From Bacteroidetes bacterium SW_11_45_7 (lineage in GTDB: Bacteria > Bacteroidota > Bacteroidia > Chitinophagales > SW-11-45-7), in the NCBI GenBank assembly GCA_003022985.1, contig PXTV01000053.1:1954-8004 (forward strand): a DNA stretch of 6,051 nucleotides, written 5' to 3'. Below the pieces are notes generated by a model. The model saw only the letters and a list, made by a program, of their open reading frames with translations. It did not search any database and was not told where the DNA came from. Shown here in pieces: positions 1 through 4,592 of this stretch; position 1 is the first letter of the stretch, and each line of letters starts with the position of its first letter. Position numbers and translations under genes: made by a program.

Positions 1-143
1 TGAACTCGTTTAAAGGCACTTTGCTTTTGCTTTTATCGGTTTCCCATTCCTGCTGCACATTGTGCGGGTTGTGTTTGGACATTGAGCGATGAAACCACGA
101 GCAACAAAGAAAGGAGCAGCAATAAAGGGCGTAAGTGCATCAT
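1..143 (-). CDS. 5' end of a secreted protein gene, partial, probably frameshifted
   Basis: Two overlapping minus-strand frames are seen. From ATG at 141-143 (or the adjacent ATG at 138-140), one frame encodes a convincing signal peptide: a short basic start (MMHLRP), a leucine-rich core and an SSLNVQTQP end. It stops at 33-35. From about position 68 to the left edge, a second frame (+1) reads NVQQEWETDKSKSKVPLNEF and stays open. Dropping one C from the CCC run (GGG at 66-68 on the plus strand) fuses them into a single exported protein. The start lies 11 nt after the stop of the upstream lipoprotein gene, which supports it and suggests an operon. The alternative is an unbroken cytoplasmic protein starting at ATG 80-82 in the second frame, with the signal-like frame being chance. 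The W-x-T-D-x-S-K-x-x-V-P-L pattern is loosely like the start of DUF3179 domains, but too little is visible to assign a family. Confidence 0.5.
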
Positions 144-154
144 ACATTACTTTT

Positions 155-1120
155 TTAATCGAATCCTGTTATGCCGAGTTTTTGGCGAAGTGTCGAGTCC
201 TGTAAGCCGTTCTTTGTCCAGTAATCGGTCACAACAGTATTTGTTCGCTTGCCGCGTGTTGTGATTTCCCGGGCATCGCTGCCAAAACCGCTTTTGTAAG
301 TTTCCTCCCAACCCTGAATGCGATGGGGTTCTGCTTCTTCAAAAACAATAGCAAGCGTTCTGTTGAGCTCTTTATAGAAGATTTTGTAAACCTTCAGGTC
401 ATTGCCGCTGAACACATCCCCCTTGTAGGCCTCCATCCGTGCATTGGCTTTCAACGGCTTTAACTCAATATGCTTGAGGCGGTCGAACATTGTACCCGGG
501 ATGACCTTGATCTCGCCTGTTGGTAGCGTATTGGGAGCAATGCGTAAGCGAGTCCATATCTCGTCTTCCAGCAAGGCGGGCTTGAGGGAGCGGTCTTCCC
601 GCACCTCGTCCTGGAAATACGAGTGGCCTGTCAGTTGGTAGTTATCATTGCGGAAGTTGAGTTGAAAGTAGGAATGACCGCACCAGTCCTGGCTGGATGT
701 TGATACTTTTAGAGTACGCGGGTATTTAGCCAGTTCAACAGGTGTGAAGATGGAGGACATCATCGAGTAGTCGTACATCCCCGTGGCGAACCGCCTCAGG
801 AAGTTGAGCTTGAGCACGGAGGTCGTTTTGCTCTCATCGCCTTGCTCGTACTTCACCTGTTTGTCTGTGAAGAAGTCCTCTGTGACAAAAACCATCACTG
901 CCTCACCCTTTCGTTGCTGCCCGTAACGGCCTTGCGTTAATTCAAAACGGTTGAGTTCTGCCTTACCCTGGTACCAATAATCCTTGAAGGCTTGTGAAGG
1001 TTGAAAATCAGCATGGATATCGCCCCCCTTTGCCTGCTCGGTTGTTGTGCCTTCCGGTCCTTTGGATGAGCAGGCCATGAATAGCAACACTGCAATAATA
1101 ATTGTACTGGAGTATCTCAT
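155..1120 (-). CDS. uncharacterised Bacteroidota lipoprotein, 321 aa
   Basis: The product starts MRYSSTIIIAVLLFMAC, a short lipoprotein signal peptide with Cys17 as the lipidation site. The lipobox F-M-A-C is slightly off consensus because of Phe at -3. The frame is open upstream to 1315, but the added residues look non-coding and would bury the signal, so ATG 1118-1120 is chosen. After a low-complexity linker (residues 18-42) comes one globular region with FKDYWYQGKAEL (45-56), an AVMVFVTEDF strand (74-83), SSQDWCGHSYFQLNF (about 142-156) and a C-terminal DYWTKNGLQDSTLRQKLG. From memory, similar Flavobacteriia proteins are sometimes labelled 'septum formation inhibitor Maf', but I see no Maf nucleotide-binding motif and would not transfer that name. 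It is probably anchored in the envelope; its function is unknown. It is likely co-transcribed with the secreted-protein gene starting 11 nt downstream. Confidence 0.88.
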   Translation of the reverse strand: MRYSSTIIIAVLLFMACSSKGPEGTTTEQAKGGDIHADFQPSQAFKDYWYQGKAELNRFELTQGRYGQQRKGEAVMVFVTEDFFTDKQVKYEQGDESKTTSVLKLNFLRRFATGMYDYSMMSSIFTPVELAKYPRTLKVSTSSQDWCGHSYFQLNFRNDNYQLTGHSYFQDEVREDRSLKPALLEDEIWTRLRIAPNTLPTGEIKVIPGTMFDRLKHIELKPLKANARMEAYKGDVFSGNDLKVYKIFYKELNRTLAIVFEEAEPHRIQGWEETYKSGFGSDAREITTRGKRTNTVVTDYWTKNGLQDSTLRQKLGITGFD

Positions 1121-1196
1121 GATTGTTTTTTGGGAAAGGTACGATTCCCTGCTCTCTTCTGTTATTCGTCTGATATGTTGGCTAATATGAACACCA

Positions 1197-1231
1197 CAAA
1201 TATTAGGGAAGGGGCAGTAGAGAAATGTCAA
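1197..1231 (-). promoter_or_regulatory. candidate promoter of the lipoprotein gene
   Basis: Read on the minus strand, TTGACA (1226-1231) is followed after 20 nt by TAATATTTG (1197-1205). This is close to the Bacteroidota pattern of a -33 TTG and a -7 TAnnTTTG, with one extra base inside the -7 box. It would give a leader of roughly 70 nt before the ATG at 1120. It lies downstream of the isochorismatase terminators, consistent with an independent unit. Motif reading only. Confidence 0.35.
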
Positions 1232-1293
1232 CGTTAAGACACGGGCGGGACAAAACGGTGGAGAAGAGCCAGGGTTGATTCCCGCTACCAGGT

Positions 1294-1323
1294 AAAAAAT
1301 GACCGTAGCATACAACTACGGCC
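1294..1323 (-). terminator. rho-independent-type terminator after the isochorismatase gene
   Basis: On the minus strand a perfect 6-bp stem, CCGTAG/CTACGG (arms at 1316-1321 and 1303-1308), encloses a 7-nt loop. It is followed two bases later by six Ts (A-run at 1294-1299 on the plus strand). It lies 55 nt past the isochorismatase stop, before the next gene on that strand. Confidence 0.6.
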
Positions 1324-1350
1324 TTTTGGAAAGGAAACGAAAAAGGAAGT

Positions 1351-1377
1351 CCGGGAATTGGCATGGCGGGTTCCCGG
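1351..1377 (-). terminator. second hairpin abutting the isochorismatase stop codon
   Basis: A 7-bp perfect inverted repeat, CCGGGAA (1351-1357) and TTCCCGG (1371-1377), with a 13-nt loop begins one base after the stop codon. On the minus strand it is followed by the pyrimidine-rich ACTTCCTTTTTCG. It may act in tandem with the hairpin at 1294-1323 or stabilise the mRNA 3' end. It is weaker than that one because the T tract is interrupted and the loop is large. Confidence 0.4.
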
Positions 1378-1378
1378 C

Positions 1379-1930
1379 TTATTTCACCATCTTGCTGATC
1401 TTCTTGAACGTATCAGTACCCGCCAATTCCAGCATCTGGAAGAGGATCATTTCGGTTGATGCGATAAACGCGCCCGATTGCCGCATCCGTTCAATGCCGA
1501 TTTGCTTGTTTTCGGCTGTACGGGATGATACGCCATCCGCTACAACGTGCACATCATAGCCAGCGTCCATAGCCCCAAGGGCTGTTTTTGTTACGCAGAT
1601 ATGGGATTCAATGCCAAAGAGCACAAGCGTATTGGCATCGAGCCGTTTCAGGTGGTCCATGAATTGATCGGAATCGGTACAGCTAAAGGCCACTTTCTCC
1701 ACATAGGTGCCTGTAGAGGGCACCTGTATATCCTGAACAGTATGGCCCAATCCTTTGGGGTATTGCTCGGTGACGATAATCGGTGATTCCAGCAAATAAG
1801 CTGACTCCAAAAGGGTGTTTGCATTGTCAACAATGCGCTGATTATCATGAATGTGGGGAAATAACTTGTCTTGCACATCCACAAGCACAAATGCAGTAGT
1901 ACGGGGGTTAGGTATGCCTAAACTTGCCAT
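1379..1930 (-). CDS. isochorismatase-family cysteine hydrolase (ISOC1/ISOC2-like), 183 aa
   Basis: A single-domain cytoplasmic hydrolase of the isochorismatase-like fold. The expected catalytic triad is visible: Asp18 in FVLVDVQD, Lys79 in YVEKVAFSC and Cys112 in GIESHICV. The segment TEQYPKGLGHTV (54-65) and the C-terminal EMILFQMLELAGTDTFKKISK are typical of the ISOC1/ISOC2 branch rather than of nicotinamidases or true isochorismatases. The length of 183 aa is normal for such stand-alone enzymes. Members hydrolyse amides or similar small molecules through the cysteine. The substrate here cannot be read from the sequence, and no siderophore or NAD-pathway genes lie nearby. The ATG at 1928-1930 gives the conserved short N-terminus and has no Shine-Dalgarno, only a purine-rich AAAAAAGAACTACT leader. 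It appears monocistronic, with its own promoter and terminators. Confidence 0.93.
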   Translation of the reverse strand: MASLGIPNPRTTAFVLVDVQDKLFPHIHDNQRIVDNANTLLESAYLLESPIIVTEQYPKGLGHTVQDIQVPSTGTYVEKVAFSCTDSDQFMDHLKRLDANTLVLFGIESHICVTKTALGAMDAGYDVHVVADGVSSRTAENKQIGIERMRQSGAFIASTEMILFQMLELAGTDTFKKISKMVK

Positions 1931-1961
1931 AGTAGTTCTTTTTTGGTTAAAATTGAGCGTA

Positions 1962-1994
1962 CAATTTAGAAAAAGCCAACGTCATTCTCAAAAA
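1962..1994 (-). promoter_or_regulatory. candidate promoter of the isochorismatase gene
   Basis: On the minus strand, TTTTTG (1989-1994) is followed after exactly 20 nt by TAAATTG (1962-1968), one base short of TAnnTTTG. Spacing fits the Bacteroidota -33/-7 arrangement, and a start near 1955 would give a leader of about 25 nt. It lies outside the repeat element beginning near 2013. Confidence 0.45.
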
Positions 1995-2012
1995 CTATCT
2001 CATAATCGTCTC

Positions 2013-2024
2013 CTAAAAAGGTGA
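2013..2024 (+). repeat. left flanking direct repeat of the palindromic element
   Basis: CTAAAAAGGTGA here recurs as CTAAAAGGTGA at 2244-2254, in the same orientation and with one A fewer. The two copies bracket the inverted-repeat element and could be a target-site duplication of 11-12 bp. Confidence 0.45.
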
Positions 2025-2069
2025 TAGAATAATACGGTTACTGGTTCCAATGGTTGTGGGTACAAAAAT

Positions 2070-2083
2070 GCGGCCAAAGCCGC
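2070..2083 (+). repeat. hairpin 1 (outer, left)
   Basis: GCGGC-CAAA-GCCGC: a perfect 5-bp stem with a tetraloop. It lies in a 25-nt block (2062-2086) matching inverted hairpin 4 at 20/25 positions, including one compensatory stem pair (C-G here, T-A there). Confidence 0.75.
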
Positions 2084-2103
2084 TATCGTTAATTGATTGT
2101 TAC

Positions 2104-2123
2104 CCGTTGGCTGAAGCCAACGG
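2104..2123 (+). repeat. hairpin 2 (inner, left)
   Basis: CCGTTGGC-TGAA-GCCAACGG: a perfect 8-bp stem with a tetraloop, or 9 bp if the T and A of the loop pair. Flanking AC (left) and CAAT (right) are shared with the inverted copy, hairpin 3, giving the element an orientation. Confidence 0.85.
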
Positions 2124-2158
2124 CAATGAATATTGAAAAAACCAGGCATCAACAATTG

Positions 2159-2178
2159 CCGTCAGCTTTAGCTGACGG
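2159..2178 (-). repeat. hairpin 3 (inner, right, inverted copy of hairpin 2)
   Basis: On the minus strand: CCGTCAGC-TAAA-GCTGACGG, a perfect 8-bp stem. Compared with hairpin 2, the four stem differences form two compensatory base pairs, and the only other change in the 26-nt block is in the loop (TGAA versus TAAA). Confidence 0.85.
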
Positions 2179-2198
2179 GTTCAAAAGCACGTAGAACA

Positions 2199-2212
2199 GT
2201 GGCTTTAGCCAC
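2199..2212 (-). repeat. hairpin 4 (outer, right, inverted copy of hairpin 1)
   Basis: On the minus strand: GTGGC-TAAA-GCCAC, a perfect 5-bp stem with the same loop as hairpin 3. The 25-nt block 2196-2220 is the inverted counterpart of 2062-2086. Confidence 0.75.
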
Positions 2213-2243
2213 ATTGTTGTCAGGAACCTCTGACCGCGTTACT

Positions 2244-2254
2244 CTAAAAGGTGA
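2244..2254 (+). repeat. right flanking direct repeat of the palindromic element
   Basis: CTAAAAGGTGA, the partner of 2013-2024. It begins immediately after the right terminal inverted repeat, 22 nt before the -7 box of the DUF4476 gene. Confidence 0.45.
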
Positions 2255-2276
2255 AATACGAAATTTGAATTAGCAT

Positions 2277-2284
2277 TAATTTTG
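2277..2284 (+). promoter_or_regulatory. candidate -7 box of the DUF4476 gene
   Basis: TAATTTTG is an exact match to TAnnTTTG. No TTG is present at the expected -33 distance, so only half of the promoter is supported. A start near 2291 would exclude an in-frame TTG start at 2282, make ATG 2294 almost leaderless, and leave about 20 nt before ATG 2312, which favours 2312 as the translation start. Confidence 0.4.
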
Positions 2285-2311
2285 AACTATCTTATGGTAA
2301 AAGATGAAACC

Positions 2312-3250
2312 ATGCTCAAACGCATTTTCTTATCAATCTCTTTGAGTTTATTATTCGTTCCTTCATTCGCTCAAAACACTGGCGATCTTGTCTTCTTTAC
2401 TCCTGAGGGCGGGTCATTCTGGGTAATCCTCAATGGCGTCCGGCAAAATGAGCAACCGCAAACTAACGTGCGCATCGAAGGAGTGCGGGGTGACTTTTAT
2501 CGTCTCAAAGTAATTTTTGCTGATGATGAGTTCGAAGCTATTGATAAAAATATTATGGGTAAGCGGGGGAAGGTTGTAACTTACCGGATTCGCCAAACTG
2601 GCGATAACGATGACGGTTCACCCCGTTATAAGGTCCAATACAAGACAGAAGCACCCTTAATTCGCAACAAAGTTGACAAAGATCAAAATGTCATTCGTCA
2701 TCGCAGGGCAGAAGTGGAAGGACAACAGGTCACCATCACGCAGCAAACGACCACCCATCAACACCATCACAGTTCTCACGGTCATGATGTCCATCAAGGT
2801 GACTACGGCATGGGCGCTCATATGGATGGCGGTGCGCATCACCACAGCGATGGCTCCCATTCAACCACAACCACTACGACCACAACCACTACAACGAATG
2901 TCTCGGGCACATCTAACACTAACCAGGATCCTATGCCCGGCTATAAGGGGCCTACAGGTTGCAAGTATCCGATGGCAGACGATCAATTCAAGGATGCCAA
3001 GCGCTCTATTGAGGAGAAATCGTTTTCCGACAGTAAGCTCAAAACAGCCAAGCAGGTGGCCCGGAGCAACTGCCTGAAGGCAGCTCAGGTAAAATCGATT
3101 ACAGAAGTTTTCGGGTTTGAGGACACCCGTTTATCGTTTGCCAAGTTCGCCTATGAGCACACCTATGATGCAGGCAATTATTACAAGGTGAACGATGCAT
3201 TTGATTTCGAATCGTCAATCGAGGAATTGAATAAGTACATCGATAACTGA
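2312..3250 (+). CDS. exported DUF4476-domain protein with His-rich and poly-Thr linker, 312 aa
   Basis: A Sec signal peptide (MLKRIFLSISLSLLFVPSFA, cleaved before QN) starts at ATG 2312; ATG 2294 is an alternative adding six residues. Residues about 24-110 form a beta-rich N-terminal region (LVFFTPEGGSFWVILNGVRQ) that, from memory, often precedes DUF4476. Residues 149-183 are histidine-rich, with 12 His in 35 residues, followed by eleven threonines (185-195). The C-terminal part (about 217-310: CKYPMADDQFKDAK, SFSDSKLKTAKQVARSNCLKAAQVKSI, a YYKVNDAFDFESS stretch) is a DUF4476 domain, an alpha-helical module common in Bacteroidota with no known function. The histidine cluster could bind transition metals in the periplasm or outside the cell; this is inference. 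The gene stands alone, divergent from the isochorismatase gene and convergent with the Fe-S carrier gene, and ends at the shared terminator. Confidence 0.9.
   Translation: MLKRIFLSISLSLLFVPSFAQNTGDLVFFTPEGGSFWVILNGVRQNEQPQTNVRIEGVRGDFYRLKVIFADDEFEAIDKNIMGKRGKVVTYRIRQTGDNDDGSPRYKVQYKTEAPLIRNKVDKDQNVIRHRRAEVEGQQVTITQQTTTHQHHHSSHGHDVHQGDYGMGAHMDGGAHHHSDGSHSTTTTTTTTTTTNVSGTSNTNQDPMPGYKGPTGCKYPMADDQFKDAKRSIEEKSFSDSKLKTAKQVARSNCLKAAQVKSITEVFGFEDTRLSFAKFAYEHTYDAGNYYKVNDAFDFESSIEELNKYIDN
2864..2896 (+). repeat. threonine-codon tract with a 15-bp tandem duplication
   Basis: Eleven consecutive threonine codons use all four ACN codons. The tract consists of two near-identical 15-nt units, ACCACAACCACTACG (2864-2878) and ACCACAACCACTACA (2879-2893), plus ACG. 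This points to unit duplication rather than single-codon slippage. Confidence 0.8.
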
Positions 3251-3314
3251 GGGGAACTTGTCAGGGTTGGGTCAGTATCTATTACCGAGGTTGGGGTATT
3301 CATGATGGGGGGAT

Positions 3315-3350
3315 AAAAAAGGCGCCTCAATTTGCAAGAGACGCCTTTTG
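3315..3350. terminator. bidirectional terminator between convergent genes
   Basis: GGCGCCTC (3321-3328) and GAGACGCC (3338-3345) pair with one mismatch around a 9-nt loop. The stem is flanked by six As on the left and four Ts on the right, so it reads as a stem plus T-run in both directions. It lies 64 nt after the DUF4476 stop and 26 nt after the Fe-S carrier stop. Confidence 0.8.
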
Positions 3351-3376
3351 AAGAACTTGCGCGATCAATGCATTCT

Positions 3377-3730
3377 TTAGGCAGAAAACGAACTGCCACA
3401 GCCACAGGTTGAATCAGCGTTCGGATTGTTGAATACGAAACCGCGGTCGTTCAAACCATCCTGATAGTCGATTTCCGTCCCCTGCAGGTACATCTCGTGT
3501 AGTTGCTTGACGATGACATTCACGCCATCGAAATCGTACACTTTATCATCTTCCTGCTTCTCATCGAAGTCCAGCACGTAGGAAAAGCCGGCACAACCGC
3601 CCCCGGTAACGCCAACGCGAAGATATTTTTCACCAGAGCCGTTTTCATTCATAAGACGCTTGACTTCATTAATAGCCCCCTCAGTTAATTGGATGGGGCT
3701 TTCTTGTATAGTTGCTTGCTCAGTACTCAT
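3377..3730 (-). CDS. HesB/IscA-type iron-sulfur cluster carrier, 117 aa
   Basis: A-type carrier protein that receives Fe-S clusters from a scaffold and delivers them to apo-proteins in the cytoplasm. The three invariant cysteines are present: Cys46 in VTGGGCAGFSY and the C-terminal pair Cys109 and Cys111 in STCGCGSSF. The family core follows in order: LTEGAINEVKRLM helix (15-27), YLRVGVTGGGCAGFSY (36-51), LDGLND-type segment as QDGLNDRGFVFNNPNA (90-105), then CGCG. The length is normal, with a roughly 10-residue N-terminal extension. The subfamily (IscA, ErpA or SufA) cannot be decided by eye, and no isc or suf genes are adjacent. ATG 3728-3730 is preceded by AT-rich sequence without Shine-Dalgarno. 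It has a promoter-like -7 box of its own, although it follows the OmpA-domain gene by 103 nt on the same strand. Confidence 0.95.
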   Translation of the reverse strand: MSTEQATIQESPIQLTEGAINEVKRLMNENGSGEKYLRVGVTGGGCAGFSYVLDFDEKQEDDKVYDFDGVNVIVKQLHEMYLQGTEIDYQDGLNDRGFVFNNPNADSTCGCGSSFSA

Positions 3731-3759
3731 AAGCTAAATCTATTTTTCTAATGGCTCAA

Positions 3760-3767
3760 CAAATATA
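3760..3767 (-). promoter_or_regulatory. candidate -7 box of the Fe-S carrier gene
   Basis: Read on the minus strand this is TATATTTG, an exact TAnnTTTG match. A start near 3752 gives a leader of about 22 nt. No clear -33 TTG is found at 19-21 nt; a palindrome (3770-3790) occupies that space instead. Confidence 0.42.
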
Positions 3768-3769
3768 AT

Positions 3770-3790
3770 CCAGAACCAGTTTTTTCTGGT
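3770..3790. promoter_or_regulatory. overlapping inverted repeats upstream of the Fe-S carrier gene
   Basis: ACCAG-TTTTTT-CTGGT (3775-3790) is a 5-bp inverted repeat. The overlapping CCAGAA (3770-3775) and TTCTGG (3784-3789) form an alternative 6-bp stem. The pair sits just upstream of the TATATTTG box, where the -33 region would be, so it could be an operator. It could also be a weak hairpin ending OmpA-gene transcripts, but no T-run follows on the minus strand. Confidence 0.3.
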
Positions 3791-3833
3791 ATTGATCGTA
3801 CTAAAATCCACCTTCTTCATAGAAGGGTAACGA

Positions 3834-4559
3834 CTATCGTTCAAGAATGCGTACTTCGGTTCGTCTGTTTTGCTGCCGCCCCTCGGGCGTATCATTGGTG
3901 GCAATGGGGTCTGATTCACCGTAGCCCTTAGCCCGCAGCCGTTGTTCGTCAATACCGTTTTCCAGAAGGTAGTTTTTAACAACCCGGGCTCTTTCCTGCG
4001 ACAGTTGTTTGTTATCCTGCTTATTGCCCACATTATCCGTATGGCCGGCAATCTCGATTTTGACAGAAGGTTTGTTTTTCAGATAAGCCACCAACTCATC
4101 CAACCGATCATAGGAAGACCTGCGGAGCTCAGCTTTTCCGCTCTCAAAGTGAACGTCTTCCAGTTCAAATGTTGTCGGGGGTTCAATTTGAATCTTGAAC
4201 TCACTTGTTATTCGCCCTCGCCTTGATGGAATCTGAAAATCTTTGTAGCTGTAGGTTTCATCAAATGCCTTGTATTTGATCTCATAGGTTCTGCCCTCGG
4301 GCAATAAAATGCTAAATGTGCCATCCCGGTTGGATTCACCCCGGAATGTCGTTCCTCCTTCTTTGCTTGTAAAGAGCACGGTGATGCCTTTGTGCGCCTT
4401 GCCATCGAAATTGGTCACGCTCACTGTCATGAGCGCAGAATCTTGGGTAGCACTTAGCTCCTGACTTTGGGCTGGGACAGCAACAAACAGAGCCAGTAAA
4501 AGCGCTGAAAAAGTCAGAAACCATCTTGTAATGATGAAATTAGCCATGCCTGTTATCAT
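3834..4559 (-). CDS. OmpA-family envelope protein with C-terminal peptidoglycan-binding domain, 241 aa
   Basis: An N-terminal signal peptide (RWFLTFSALLLALFVAVPA, residues about 12-30) precedes a beta-sandwich-like domain (about 43-126: MTVSVTNFDGKAHKGITVLF and SNRDGTFSILLPEG) resembling carboxypeptidase regulatory or Ig-like folds. The OmpA C-terminal domain spans about 131-240: FELEDVHFESGKAELRRSSY, then IEIAGHTDNVG, LSQERARVVKNYL and YGESDPIATNDTPEGRQQNRRTEV. The two residues that bind diaminopimelate in this family are present, Asp175 in HTDNVG and Arg190 in LSQERA, 15 apart as in E. coli OmpA. No beta-barrel is encoded, so this is a periplasmic peptidoglycan anchor rather than a porin. 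ATG 4545-4547 (237 aa) is an equally possible start. The gene begins about 35-45 nt after the DinB-like gene ends and may share its transcript. Confidence 0.93.
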   Translation of the reverse strand: MITGMANFIITRWFLTFSALLLALFVAVPAQSQELSATQDSALMTVSVTNFDGKAHKGITVLFTSKEGGTTFRGESNRDGTFSILLPEGRTYEIKYKAFDETYSYKDFQIPSRRGRITSEFKIQIEPPTTFELEDVHFESGKAELRRSSYDRLDELVAYLKNKPSVKIEIAGHTDNVGNKQDNKQLSQERARVVKNYLLENGIDEQRLRAKGYGESDPIATNDTPEGRQQNRRTEVRILER

Positions 4560-4592
4560 TTCATTCGTTCTTCAATCTGTTAAAGTAATAAG

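Larger units (their letters stand above)
2025..2243. mobile_element. MITE-like or REP/BIME-like nested palindromic element
   Basis: No coding sequence is seen. The segment is an interrupted imperfect palindrome. Its ends (2028-2048 and 2223-2243, inverted) match at 15 of 21 positions; four of the six mismatches are transitions, and both inner edges read GGTTCC/GGAACC. Inside are two 66-nt half-units, 2062-2127 and the inverted 2155-2220. Each carries an outer hairpin, a 15-nt spacer and an inner hairpin. Outer blocks (2062-2086 versus 2196-2220) match at 20/25 and inner blocks (2102-2127 versus 2155-2180) at 21/26. Both pairs are centred exactly on position 2141. Direct repeats abut or nearly abut the ends. 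This fits a non-autonomous transposable element or a compound REP (BIME) mobilised by a transposase encoded elsewhere. It lies between the promoters of two divergent genes, so it is not their terminator. Family identity is not known to me. Confidence 0.6.

Noticed and set aside
2070..2220. A CRISPR array or factor-independent terminator in the isochorismatase-DUF4476 gap
   Set aside because: There is no repeated direct unit with regular spacers. The hairpins lie upstream of both divergent genes, with no T-runs, so neither explanation fits.
2282..2284. TTG as start codon of the DUF4476 gene
   Set aside because: It overlaps the candidate -7 box and would add ten residues before a complete signal peptide. 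ATG 2312 fits better.
2673..3077. A 134-codon plus-strand frame rich in Met, Arg, Thr and Pro
   Set aside because: It overlaps the DUF4476 gene in another frame, is low-complexity from the CAC/ACC-rich linker, and has no recognisable domain or start context.
3942..4226. A 94-codon plus-strand frame opposite the OmpA-domain gene
   Set aside because: It is antisense to a region with a clear OmpA domain match, and its sequence shows no family features.
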